From positions 1 through 64,000 of the forward strand of contig RPFO01001623.1 in the NCBI GenBank assembly GCA_009746045.1: a stretch of DNA of 64,000 bases. Reading direction: 5' to 3'. The notes under the pieces are model-generated. The model had not been told where the DNA came from, searched no databases, and worked only from the letters and a program-made list of their open reading frames with translations. Both the position numbers and the translations under genes were made by a program. Source of the DNA: Mesostigma viride (lineage: Eukaryota > Streptophyta > Mesostigmatophyceae > Mesostigmatales > Mesostigmataceae). Every line of letters starts with the position of its first letter. Position 1 is the first letter of the stretch. Below are positions 20,831-33,109 of the stretch, piece after piece.

Positions 20831-23800
20831 ACGGCCATGCACCCCTCTCCTAGGTGGATGGATCTGTAACATATCATAGGGGCGCAGCTCCACATCACGA
20901 CCACGATGTGCCCCTCAATTAGGTGGATGGATCGTATACAGTCAGGTGCAAACCCAGGGAGGCTTCCTATGAGGCTGTTCACCCCCCCCTTCACGTTTAA
21001 GAATGGGGTCCGACCGACCCAGGCTGCGATCTTAAACCTAAAATCGAATCCAGGGTTAACAATCTTAAACATGAAGTAGGCACCAACCCCTCCTCGCGTA
21101 CCACTGACCGCTACTTAGCAGCCTTTGGTGCCTATACTTTGAGATTTTTTTGCCAAAACCAGCCCTGCGATCTTAAACCAAAATTTTCAAAATCCAGGGT
21201 CTCAAGATCCTAAACCTGGGAATCTTAAACGGGTGTCATGATGACTTAACCCGTGTTTTATTACAACGTCATACATCTCATTGTAGGGTTAGAACGTTAT
21301 GTATCGCGTTGTAATCTGACACGTGGAAGACACAGTAGATACGAGTTTTTGGTCTGAAACTTGGTGGACGGACTCCTTACATCCCGTAGAACTCCTAGAA
21401 AAAATCCTGGTATTTTTTGGATTTTTATGTGACAGCTGCAAACAAATATGTACCACTGAAATCAGGCATTTTCGCGGGACGAAGGTGAAAGCGATGGCGA
21501 TGCCGGCAGGTAGATCTCGCCAGTTTTCGCGCGAATTTCAGTGGCTGTTGGCTGGCACGGCCATGATGATTCGTTCAAAGGTTGATAAGTAGGTTTCTAC
21601 GAGTTTGTTGAGGTACTGGGACCAAGGAAACGTAGATTATTCCAGTTTCTCACCCAACTTTTTGCAGAAACCCAGGAAACCGGCATGCATATTATTACGG
21701 CAAGGCTCGGGTCTGCTGCGGCACCATGCTTGGTATTTCCATGGTGTTTCGACTTCTTAACACATGTTTATTCATTCCGAACGCCGGGACTCTCGGCTAA
21801 ACCAAGATTTCTGCAGACTTTTATTGGGTAGCTCCGGGCATGATGGTGCCTGCAAATAGCGTAAGGCGTGACCGCGGCTATTGCTACGGTATGCTGTATT
21901 TTCCTGGAAATGGCCTCTGCCACCGGCTCAATTGTGCTTTCAGGCGTAACTTTATCGTGTTTCCACCTAGCTTCTGCCAGTTTTCCACTTATTTCTACCG
22001 ACCTCTGCCCAGCCTCTCTAAGACCGCCATCCTACTCGTCGTTGCGTGCATGTCAGCCATAGCAGGGTGCAGTTGTGCAGTATTTAGGTGCTGTATACGT
22101 CGTCAAGCCGTGCATATAACGTGAGGATTGGATATTGATGGTTGATACTGCGTTGATTGTGCAAGAAGATCAGCTAGGTGCCCATAATCATGTGTTGTTA
22201 GCATCTTGCCACCATTTGCTAGCATGCATTCCAGCGTCATCTGTGCCTGCATGTAAGCCCGTGGATCACTCAACCTATCCAAGCCTTGCATTACACGTGC
22301 CTCTTTCTTTCAGTATTGCACGCGTTATGGAATGAAAACCCAGCACCTCCCTTCCCACAATTCATGTGCTAAACACGTTGTGAGAGTGGATGATGATTTG
22401 GCTATGGCTGCCTGATTCAGTCATATTATGTCATCCAGTCATGATGTTTGATGCATGTTTGATGCTGTGTAACTTATACAACACCTATTTTCAACGTTTT
22501 GACCCTCCAAGCTCACTATGGCCCCGTTTATGGGGCTCGTGTCGTTGCGTAATGTTGTGAAGGGCTCTCATTTTCCCCACTGCGTTGTATTTGTGATGCT
22601 AATGAAAAATAGCTCCAGTGGCCCGATGGGCCTGAGTTTTGTTCCACAAAGCCTGCATATGTTGCCCATAGCTCGTGCAAGAAGCCAGATTTTGTTCATG
22701 AACCGTTTGTGAATAAGCACATGACTTGTGACCTAGGGTCAAGAAATCGCGGTCATGGTCAGACCCCCCTGTATTCAAACCAGTGCATCTTTCTAATGAA
22801 TTAGCATTTTGCAGGTCTGAGTAGCTCAAAACAAACTTTGATTTATGGGCTTTCAGGAAAGTATACACATGACTAAGAAAAGAATTTTCCCTAGATGTTA
22901 TGACGTGTTCTATAAATAGCTCACAACGCAATATATCGCGTTCTTTTTTAAAAAAAGGGTTAAATGGTCTGTCAACACAATTGGAGGTAACCATGGGAGG
23001 CAATCATTATCGCAACGATGGGATGGTTCTGTATGGATCGCGTGTGCCTTCCCTCCTGCCGTAGACAGAAGCAGTTTCCTTGACGTGCTAGCAATCTTTC
23101 CCCAGTGGCCTGTAATATCATTACGTGAGGAAACGGATACCACACGCGGGGCGTGCCAACGCCCCTGCATCACTTAGATCCGTCGTCGTGCTGGCTGATA
23201 TTTCGTTCATTGAACATTATATGTCTGGCACTGGTGTGCTGCTCCATGAAAATGTTCTGATGAGTGGATGCGCTGCTTCCTTTCTTCTGTCTCCCGGGTG
23301 GCATGCGGCACGCACAGAAGTACAAGTTCAAGAAGATGTGGAAGTAGGTGCCGAGTCACCGGGCATGCGTGTACTCAGATGGCCATCGTTGCAATGCCCT
23401 GAGCCTGTCTTGGAAATCATAGGTGCTATGCTTAGCACGCTCATTACTTGAACAGGTAGGGCTAGGTCTCTTGCGAATCCCAACGGCCGTGGCTTATGGC
23501 ATAGAAGGGCGCGGCAGGGTGCCAGTGGCATGTGAAGGTGTAACCCTAGTATTTACGGGTAGGATTACTATGGAAGAACATGGGGTATGGATAGCATGAT
23601 GTCAAATTTTTGGCGTTGAGTGAGACAGCCAAATGTTATCAAACAAGAGCACCAGCTGCTGAGCTTCAGCTGCTGGGCTTCCAAGCATGCAAGAGCATGC
23701 CACAGAGTACTCTAGCTATGAACTATTTCAGATTCAGCATAAAACAACAACGTGACAACTCCCCTCATGTCGTACGCAGGCTTTTATGAAGTAATTAAGT

Positions 23801-23959
23801 GAGACAATATAGCTAATTTTGAGCGCAATCCGCCGTACAGAACCAAAACTTCAAAGATGGATGAAGGGCGCCAACCTATAACACATCAATGAGACCGCCC
23901 GCCAAGGCCTGAAATCTATAGCTGGCTGGATCGAGGAAACAGACCACGGAATTTATTAC
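20831..23959. other. Intergenic, no supported gene
   Basis: Moderately AT-rich sequence with only short ORFs lacking domain features. Around 23692-23708, GCATGCCACAGAGTACT resembles the 3' UTR of the LINE at 52530-55455 (GCATGCCACGGAGTACT at about 52567), so a decayed element end may lie there. Confidence 0.35.
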
Positions 23960-24035
23960 TTAATTAATTAAGAACATAACTCCGTTGGGAGCTTATGTAA
24001 CACATAACCCTGAGAGGGGGCATATGGTTTGTAAC
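23960..24035 (-). mobile_element. 3' end of a hairpin-tailed retroelement (minus)
   Basis: Reading in reverse: a CATATGCCCC..CTCAGGG region, ATGTGTTACATAAG, hairpin GCTCCCAACGGAGT, TTATGTTC and a TTAATTAATTAA tail. It matches the 3' ends of the four ORF1-only copies. It lies tail-out directly upstream of element A. Confidence 0.75.
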
Positions 24036-24079
24036 GAACGCCAATGGCTCACGTCACCACAAATTCCGGCCACGAGGTA

Positions 24080-26052
24080 GCCATGGCTGTCGGAGCTCAT
24101 AACTTTCACGTTTGAGCACCGAATTTAGCCGTGAATATCACAATCGCTTCGTCTTTCTAAGACGCACATGCTGATATAATTTTCCGACGCTATTACGCAA
24201 TATATGGCGAATAAACGCGCCTCGACGCAACGCAGCCTGGCGGCTGCGCTCGGCAATGAAAATACGTCTGCAGCTCAGGCTGCAGCTCCGCCATCAGGTC
24301 CGGCAGGCAGCGGCGACACTAGTCGTGCACTGGTGGTCGTCCAGCAACCTCCCGGGCTTAACGCCTCGCCATCTGCATCGCCTGACCCCAAGCGCACCCG
24401 CTCAGCCGACAAAACAGGAGGGCCCTCCCGCCCCTCAATCGAACCGAGCTTTCGGCAACTGCCTTTCATGGTCACTGATTACGACTGGACCAACCCGTCT
24501 CCGACCGATGCTATGAGATGCATCTTATTCGGGGACTACGCTTCGCTTTACGACCTGTGCCTCCATCTCCACGAGAACAATCGCCTCCTTCTCCCGGACG
24601 GCCGCCTCTGGCGACACCTCACCCTGCTGCCCGGGTGCAAGCGCCCCGAACTCCAGCACGCCATCCTCAACTCCCTTCTCAAGCGCTCCGACGGCGAGAT
24701 CTGGGCTCCATCCATCTCCGCCCCCACACTCCGTTCCATCCTGACGGAAGCCTTCCAGCAGCACGTGACCCCCCTTGCTGCCGACATTTCAGCAATCGGC
24801 GGCACGCTGACTGCTGAACTTCCTCAGATTTCCACCGCCGCCGCCTCCACCTCCACCGCCGTTTCCGCCTTCACTGCCGACATCAAAGCCCAGCTCCTCG
24901 ACCTCGACCAACGCCTTCAAGCCACCGCCACCGCCCTTGAGAGCTTGCATGACACCGCCGGCCTCACCGCCCAAGCGGTGCAGGAAATCGCTGCCCAGCC
25001 GGCACCTGCTGGCCCGGCCAGTGATGTTCCCTCCACCTGGGCGGACTTGCTTAAGCATCACACCACCTCCACCACCTCCACCATCGCGGCACAACTCAAG
25101 CAACAAGCCCTCGACCTTCGCGAGGCGGCCGAGCTCGACAAGCGCAGCCACAATGTCATCGTCAAGCACTTCGACCAGCCGGCAGGTGAGACCTCCACGA
25201 GTCTCCTTGAGGCAGTTAAGCGCGCCATTCTTGCCCCCATGTTACTCACTGGTGAGCTGGACATGTCGGTTGTCCGCCTCCCCCGCGCGCGGGGGAAGGC
25301 TGGCCCGGCACCCGTGCACCTTTAAGTACATGACGGACAAGCTGGCGTTCCTTAAATGCCGCAAGAAGCTCTCGGAGACTCGCTTCACGCTGGACGACGA
25401 CTTGACCTTGGCCCAGCAACAGCGGCGACGCGAGCTATGGCCGACCTACCTTCAGCTCCGGCAGCGTGCAGGGGGGAAGCCGGTATACTGGAGGGGGGCG
25501 GTCATCCACGTTGACCACAAGCCCTGGCAGGCCCCTCCTGCCACTCCAGGCTACCTAGGGAATATACCAGTAGTGTAGATTAGATAGGCTTAGCCTTGCA
25601 AGTGGCCCACGCGCATGTGCGCCCATAATGGCCCCCATGGATGATGCTTTCAGTATCTAGCCGCGCCCAGCCTACAATGGGACCTCCCATGGATGATGCA
25701 TTAAGAATTTAGCCATGCGATGCCTATGCAGGGAGTTACTCTCTGCTGAGATGCCATGTGTACACCAGCTATAGCCTAGCCACATACCCTCCACCCCATA
25801 TGTCATGCAGGCCTTCTAGGCCCTCTCCTCAAGCCCCCCCTGGGTGCCTGTGCTTGTTAAGGAGGCATGAACCATCATGGCGGTGCAGGTGCACCTTGTG
25901 CACCCAGAGCAGGTGACAGTTGTACATCCTCCACCTGCAGGTTGTAGCCCTGATTGTATTACAAACCCATAGATGCCCCTTTCTCAGGGCTATGTGTTAC
26001 ATATGCTCCCAACGGACTGCTATGATTTTAATTAATTAATTAATTAATTAAT
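24080..26052 (+). mobile_element. ORF1-only non-LTR element, copy A
   Basis: The 5' region (about 24090-24203) shares ACTTTCACGTTTGAGCACC and GCCGTGAATATCACAATCG with copies C and D. One ORF region (24204-25578) is followed by about 430 bp of noncoding sequence, the hairpin near 26005-26018 (GCTCCCAACGGACT) and a TTAA-repeat tail. No reverse transcriptase is encoded between ORF and tail. Copy B abuts the tail. Confidence 0.8.
24204..25578 (+). pseudogene. L1 ORF1p-like protein of copy A, frameshifted
   Basis: The N-terminus is MANKRASTQRSLAAALGNEN, Ala/Ser/Pro-rich. A middle region carries predicted helix (AQLLDLDQRLQATATALESL), and a C-terminal block follows: NVIVKHFDQ.., RLPRARGKAG, FLKCRKKL, DDDLTLAQQQRRRELWPTYL, GKPVYWRGAVIHV. 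The order of an RRM-like strand followed by DLT..Q..RR and a final strand matches L1 ORF1p (Transposase_22 RRM and C-terminal domain), an RNA-binding chaperone. A frameshift near 25313-25325 separates the halves, so this copy is inactive as read. Confidence 0.7.
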
Positions 26053-27622
26053 ATGGTTTGTGGTGGGCTCAGCTAGGGTCCATCAAGATACTGGAGCTCG
26101 TGTTTTATGGGTCATACGCCTCCATTTTCGACCTGTGCCAGCGCCTTCACAGCCATTACCGCCTCCGCACTGGACCTGACGGCCGGTTTACTCACCGACC
26201 TGAGAACCTGGCCCGCTGGTCTCGCCCCCGTCTTCAGCTCGCCGCCCTCTTTTCCATCCTTCAGCGCTCTGTCACGGACCTCTGGACCCCCTCCCCCTTG
26301 ACCGAATCCACCTTCCTCCTCCACCTCCAAGAAACCATCTCACAGCACGTGACGCCCCTAGCTGCAGATGTGGCAGCTGTGGGCCGCACGCTGGCTGCTG
26401 AGCTCCCCACCATCCCCACCGCCACCGCCACCCTCCTCGCCTCCACCCCCCCCCCTCCGCCTCCACCGACTCCATCACCGCCCAGCTCCGCGACATTGAC
26501 CAACGTCTTAAGGATAATGCCATCGCTATCGAGGTCCTGCAGAACACCGCGGGCCTCACCGCCCAGGCGGTGAAGGACATTGCCGCCAAGCCAGCCTCTG
26601 CTGGCCTGGCCGGCGATGCTCCTCCCATCACGACCTGGGCGGACATGCTTAAGCAGCACACCACCTCCACCACCTCCGCCGTCGCAGCCCAGCTCCAGCG
26701 GCAGACGCTTGACCTCCGCGAGGAGGCCGAGCTTGCCAAGCGCAGCCTTAACGTCATTGTCAAGAACCTCGACATGGAGGAAGGTGAGAATTCCGAGAAG
26801 CTTGCACGTGCGTTTGAGAGAGAAATTCTTAGTCGCATGGGCCTTACTGGTGAGATCGACCTGGTCGCCCACCGCCTTCCCCGCGCGCGGGGTAAGGCAG
26901 GGCCGCCCCCGCTCCTTCTCACCTTTAAGACCCCGGCGGACAAGATTTCTTTTCTCCGACGCCGCAAGCGGCTCGAGAAGACTCTCTTCACCCTTGACGA
27001 CGACTTGACCCTGGCGCAGCAACAACGGCGACGGGAGCTATGGCCGACCTACCTCCAGCTCCGGCAGACCAAGGCGGGGCAGCCGGTGTACTGGAAGGGG
27101 GCGGCCATCTACGTCGGCCACAAGCCCTGGCAGGCGACCCCCGCGGCCCCAACGACTCCAGACGCCCCAGCTTAGGGGAATACAGCAGTAGTAGTGTAGA
27201 ATAGATAGACCGTGGCCATGTACATGTACGCCTCCTAGAGGCACTATCCTAGCTAAGCCACACGCTTTATTTAATCATGTACATGTGTGCCTATGATGTG
27301 CCACACTCCAGATGATGCCTATAGCTTTATTTAGTTATGTTGTGCCCATGCAGGGAGTAACTCTCTGCTGAGACGCCATGCCCTAGCCTTTTTGTATAGC
27401 TATGCTGATCTTCCCCCCCATGACAGGCTCCCCCTTCGCTGGGCATAGCTTGAAGATCATGGGGATGCAAGTGCCCTGGTGCACCTAGAGCAAGGGTCCT
27501 TTACATCCCCACCCTTGCAGGAAGTAGCTTAGGATGTATGATAGGCCATATGCCCCCTCTCAAGGGCTATGTGCTACATATACTCCCAACGGAGTTATGT
27601 TACAATTCAATTCAATTCAATT
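26053..27622 (+). mobile_element. ORF1-only non-LTR element, copy B, 5'-truncated
   Basis: Homology starts inside ORF1 (FYGSYASIFDLCQRL) and continues to PVYWKGAAIYVGHKPW with the stop near 27175. A frameshift lies in a run of ten C near 26445. The 3' UTR, hairpin ACTCCCAACGGAGT (27582-27595) and tail (CAATT)n follow. The 3' UTR matches copies C and D closely. Confidence 0.8.
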
Positions 27623-27830
27623 CAGCTAGGGTATGGCTCGCATTTCGGACAAGATTAGGCAGCATAGGATAGCATTCGCAGGACATCTTGCTCGCACCAG
27701 TCAGGTAGACACCGACCTCGGTCTGGCCGGCCCCTGGACAGTGGCTTGGCCAACCAGCTAGGGCGGCATATCCTGACCTGGGCTGGCCCCAAGGACATTC
27801 CTAGAATTTCTTAAGATGGGTCAATTAACC
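27623..27830 (+). pseudogene. LINE ORF2 C-terminal fragment
   Basis: GGTATGGCTCGCATTTCGG and what follows match the C-terminal part of the ORF2 at 33110-34648 and 51945-52529 (ISD..RQRRIAF.GHLARTSQVDT). It is only about 200 bp and is joined directly to the tail of copy B. Confidence 0.65.
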
Positions 27831-27839
27831 TGCCATTAA

Positions 27840-28262
27840 ATTAAATTAAACTATAACATGCCTCCGTTGGGAGATCATGTAGCACATATTCCTTGATGGA
27901 TGGGTGGAGTGGAGGAAGCCGCGTAATCGAACTAACCTAACTCTAATAAGCTATCTAATCTCTAAAAATCCTAACTACACTACTCATCAAAACGCCTCCG
28001 CCTCTTGGGGGGAGGTGGCTTGCCCACAGGGGCTGGCGTGTGAGCCTTGACAGTCTTTTGCCACCGCGTCTTGTTCTGCATGGCGGTCCTAAGAAGCTAG
28101 GGAGAGAGAGTGGATGCGGTGTTCAAACTGGGCTGGGACCACTAGGTCGGCCAGCAACATCTGGGTGTAGTTCGTGGCATGTTTCCCTGCCCTTTTTGGA
28201 ATGTCCTTGGGGCCAGGCCAGGTCAAAATATGCCGCTGTTGCGGCTCGGTCCTCTACCGCCT
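27840..28262 (-). pseudogene. LINE ORF2 3' end and tail, minus strand
   Basis: Reading from 28262: a fragment equal to the end of ORF2 (QNKTRWQKTVKAHTPAP, KPPPPK), a 3' UTR matching 34501-34620, ATGTGCTACATGATCTCCCA, the hairpin (27861-27874) and a TTTAA-type tail. It is the inverted partner of the plus-strand fragment next to it. Confidence 0.7.
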
Positions 28263-28383
28263 CCTCTACCTAACCCGCGGCCCGTCTAACAGTACCTAAG
28301 TTAGTGAGGCCGTTTCTATAACTACACCTTGGGCGAAAGACGGACGTGACGAACCTGATCTCAATGCATTTACATATTGAATT

Positions 28384-30352
28384 GAATTGAATTGTAACAT
28401 AACTCCGTTGGGAGTATATGTAGCACATAGCCCCTGAGAGGGGGGCACATGGCCTATCATACATCCTAAGCTACTTCCTGCCTGAAGGGTGGGGATGTAA
28501 AGGACCCTTGCTCTAGGTGCACCAGGGCACTTGCATCCCCATGATCTTCAAGCTATGCCCAGCGAAGGGGGGAGCCTGTCATGGGGGGGAAGATCAGCAT
28601 AGCTATACCAAAAAGCTAGGGCATGGCGTCTCAGCAGAGAGTTACTCCCTGCATGGGCACTGCATAATTAAATAAAGCTAGGCATCATCTGGAGGGTGGC
28701 TCATCATAGGCACACATGTACATGACTAAAAAGGCTAGGCCTAAGCTGGTATAGTGCCTGTAGTAGGCGGGCATGTACAAGGCCACTGTCTAACTATTCT
28801 ACACTACTGCTGTATTCCCCTAGGCTGGGGCTGGAGTTGCTGGGGCCGTGGTGGTCGAGGGGGTCGCTTGCCAGGGCTTACAAGTGGCCGACGTAGATGG
28901 CCGCCCCCTTCCAGTACACCGGCTGGCCCGCCTTGGTCTGCCGGAGCTGGATGTAGGTCGGCCATAGCTCCCGTCGCCGTTGTTGCTGTGCCAGGGTCAA
29001 GTCGTCGTCCACGGTGAAGGGAGTATTCGCGAGCCGCTTGCGGCGTCTGAGAAACGAAATCTTGTCCGCTGGGCTATCAAAGATGAGAAGAAGCGGAGGC
29101 GCCCCTGCCTTACCCCGCGCGCGGGGGAGGCGGTGGGCGGTCAGCTTGATCTCACCAAGAAGGCCCATGCGTGCAAGGATTTTGCTCTCAAACGCTCGTG
29201 CAAGCTTCTCGGAATTCTCACCTTCTTCCATGTCCAAGTTCTTGAGTATGGCGTTGAGGCTGCGCTTGGCGAGCTCGGCCTCCTCGCGGAGGTCAAGCGT
29301 CTGCCGCTGGAGCTGGGCTGCGACGGCGGAGGTGGTGGAGGTGGTATGTTGCTTAAGCATGTCCGCCCAGGTCGTGAGGGGAGGAGCATCGCCGGCCGGG
29401 CCAGCCGAGGCTGGCTTGGCGGCAATGTCCTTCACTGCCTGCCGGGCGGTGAGGCCTGCTGTGTTCTGCAAGACCTCGATAGCGATTGCATTATCCTTGA
29501 GGCGCTGGTCGATGTCGCGGAGCTGGGCGGTGATGGAGGACGAGTCACGAGTCTCGACTTCGGAGGAGGGGATGGCGGCGGTGGAGGAGGCGAGGAGGGT
29601 GGAGGTGGCGGTGGAAATGGTGGAGAGGAGGGGGAGCTCGGCAGCCAACGTGCTGCCCATGGCCGCCACATCTGCAGCGATGGGGGCCACGTGCTGCTCG
29701 AGGGCCTCCTTGAGGAGTGAGCGGATGGAGGCTTCGGTTAGGGTGGTGGTGAGGGGCTTTGGGGGCCAAAGCTCCTCGATGGAGCGTCCAAGGAGGGAAA
29801 AGAGGGCGAATTGCTGAAGGTGGGGGCGGCGGGCGTTGGGGACGGCCCTGTCGAAATCGCGCCTGCACATGGAGGGAGGCATCGACAAGGCGACCTTGGT
29901 GGGAAAGCTGCTTGCATAGTTCTATAAGAGAGGCACGCGTCCCGAAAAACACGTAGCCCAGGATGCGTTCGGGTGTGAGCTTGTCAAAAAAGCCGGGCTG
30001 GCTGGCGTCAAAGTCGTACTCGTCCAGCAGCCCGTCAGGGCGACTGCGCTTGGGTTCGGGCGACGCTGCTGGCGAAGCGGGCGCAGCAGGGGGCTGGACG
30101 ATCACTAGGGCTTGGCTAGTGGCGCCGCTGCCTTCTGGGCCGGTGGGCGAAGCGGCAGCCGGAGCTGCAGGCGTATTTTCATTGCCGAGCGCAGCCGCCA
30201 GGCTGCGTTGCGTCGATGGGCGTTTGCTCATCGTATATTGCGTAATAGCTTTGGGAAATTATATCAGCATGTGCGTCGTAGAAAGACGCATCGATTGTGA
30301 TATTCACGGCTAAATTTGGTGCTCAAACGTGAAAGTTATGAGCGCCGCCGTC
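28384..30352 (-). mobile_element. ORF1-only non-LTR element, copy C
   Basis: The 5' end is near 30352 (AGCCATGGCTG..ACTTTCACGTTTGAGCACC) and ORF1 starts at 30231 (MSKRPSTQRSLAAALGNEN). ORF1 runs to about 28878, ending PVYWKGAAIYVGHL. One frameshift near 29850 separates the N-terminal 125 residues from an otherwise intact remainder. The 3' UTR, the hairpin (28402-28415) and a tail (ATTGA)n, the complement of that in copy B, follow. Confidence 0.8.
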
Positions 30353-33105
30353 AGCCATGGCTATCTCGTAACCTAACTAATTGGCTGAGAAGGGGCACAT
30401 TTACATATGTATGTTTATAATATGCCATTAGCCATTCAAACCAAGACCCGTTTACTCCAGGATAACGAAGGTAACACCTAAACTGCCATGACCAGTAGCT
30501 AAATGTGTTACAAATCATAACACACGCCGAGTACCAACCCGAGGGGTAGGGCGTGCATAAATGGTCACCGACTGTCCAGCATGCTCGGGCCGACATGGCC
30601 CTCGCACACAGATGCATACAGATGCACGCTGGTCCACTACATTCTACACGAAGGATAAGGAGCACTACTAAAGTACGCGGCGCGACGCCGAATGCACCTA
30701 TGCACCGAGGTACCGGGGCACATAATCAACATTGCCCACCAGTACGAGCTACACGTAAACCTAGGAGCGACTGAGGCAAAGGACCTAATTTACGTCCGTA
30801 ACTATAACGGATTGTTACGCGACGTAACACCTCCCCCCCCACAAAGGTAGGGAGCCCTCTCCCTACGCACAGGGAGGAAACCAAAGGCGGGTAGGAATAA
30901 CCTAACGCACCCAACAAGAATCCAGCACAATCGACAGACCATCCAAGGCACAAAGTAAAAACATTAGACCACTACTAAAGGACAACTAAATGGGCAGAAA
31001 TACTGCCGATGCATCGGCTGTAACTTCACAATTTTGCAAACCAGATGCCATCCAACCCACCCATATCCAATGGCTGTCCTTGGGGGCCAAGCATGTCCAT
31101 GAGTTGCCCTTCGGGTTGGTATATCACAACCTTACATATATGCAGGGTAGGCCATGCATAACTGCCGTCAAAGTCAGGGGGGTCAAGACGAGCGTTTTCA
31201 TTTTTGGTAGAATGTGCATTTTGAATTATGTTGTAAGAGCTAGGCACCTACCACTTCAGGGATGATAAACAATTAGTTGCTGAACAGTTTGAGCCATTGG
31301 GGTCATCATTTGGGTGGGTATACCAGCAGTTACACCCAGTACAGCCCATAGGGGTACCGTTGGTAAAAAGCAACCAAGGGGGTAGGGGTGGGCATACTAC
31401 CTACTAATACCTACTAATATGGCCCCCAACCATGCCACACAATACATTTCCCTTCCACAATGATGGGGAAACATAACTGCATCATCACACTGCCCTTACA
31501 TGGCACCTATGTGCAGGTGCCACCTTGTCCATGCACGTAGGTAACGTGGTACGGATACCCTACGCAAGGCATGCATTCTAGGAGGCAGCCACCAACAAAC
31601 TAGTGATTTTAAGCCTATTTCAGCTTGCCCTAGCAAGGATAAACTAGGCCTAAGCTGCTATAGCTTGCCAGGTGATGGCCAGCACACCTGGTGGCACATG
31701 CTGACAATGGGAAGCTTCTACTCACCGGTTACATGCTTGATGATGCCACAGAGACCAGCCAACTGCCTCACACTCATGCAATATATGTGTGGGAAATGTA
31801 TAACAAACATATATGGAGGTATTCAAACCCATACAGCCTCTAAAACTTATCACCATCACACTATGGCAGGTCAACTGACTGAGGGAAGCATCTAAGAATG
31901 GTGTTTTAGGAAGGGGCCAGGCCATGGTCAAGAAAGAGCATGAATAATGAAGAAAGAATGTGCTACACAAGCTAGAACGTATATATAAACGTCAAACATC
32001 GACAAGAAAACGATAACTCAGCTTTACCTGGCATGGCTGGCATTACCTTGGCCCAGGCGGTGGCCGGAAAATGGCGCATTGCGGCACACCAAAGTTGTGC
32101 ACCATGGTCGCTAGATTCGACGATTTCTGGCCACCCTTGCACGTTTACGACTACAAATCATCATAACAAGTAAAAATAAACCGATATATCCTTTAAAATA
32201 CGCCGGAAAGGTATTGCTGTCAACGTTTCTATCGTCCGGCCTGATCGCAGTTTTTTCCAGCAAGAACGCTGCCGACACCTATCAAATGGCATTCCCGCGA
32301 ACCAAAAATTGGCCTGTATCATCTTTAGGACGTATAAAATCAATTTCCTGAGTTTGGTCAGAAAATTCGAACGAAAACGTAAATGCCATGCGTGGGCGCA
32401 AGCCGCCATGGCCAGGTCGTCGTTTTCCGGAATGCACGTTGTACGTGAAAAAGTACCCTGACCCCTTCTACTTTGACCGGCCAGAACACCTCTATAACTT
32501 TGTCAGAAGTATGCAAACCCTAGTACCATGCTGTGAGGAAAATTATAAACTTTCGATCTTCTCAGCTAAACTTTTCCTAATTCTCAATAGTTTTCGCGGC
32601 ATTTGGTCCCCCGAGAAGGGGCCGACGTGTCGGCTGTAACTCAGTTTTAGGCGGAAAATCGGCAGCCAGACCATTTACTGTAGGTTAGGGGTTAACCTCG
32701 GTTCCACCCCGAGTGGTGTAGGGCTCACGGCCAGCACCAAGCCTGGTGTGAGGTTCCGGGCCTAACTGCCTGGCACCGAGGCCTTGCCGGGAGGGACGGC
32801 ACTGGGCAGGACACACAGAGGAAACAACGTTAACACTAAGGACCAAGAACGACAAACCAACTGGCCAGACCATGAGGGCGACTCGATCTATATACCAGAG
32901 GGACAACACCCTCAGGTCGGGCCTAAGGCCCACTATCTAGTTGCCATCAGTCTGGAAGGTACCTACCGCGCGTGGCCATCAGAACATCCAGGTACGCATG
33001 TTAGTGTGCCACATCATCAGCATTGTCATGCCTGTCTACAGTGAGGAAAACATCGGCCCAAATGCCGTCAAGGAAAGAGGCCCAGGAAGGCCCAGTAACT
33101 AGTAC
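30353..33105. other. Intergenic, no supported gene
   Basis: Only short ORFs without domain character. The stretch 32680-33105 is GC-richer and may be the degraded upstream part of the LINE fragment that becomes recognisable near 33240. Confidence 0.35.
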
Positions 33106-33109
33106 CGGT

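Noticed and set aside
20630-20893. His/Cys/Leu repeat ORF on the minus strand resembling a zinc-binding protein
   Set aside because: It arises from the 15-bp tandem repeat whose period is divisible by three.
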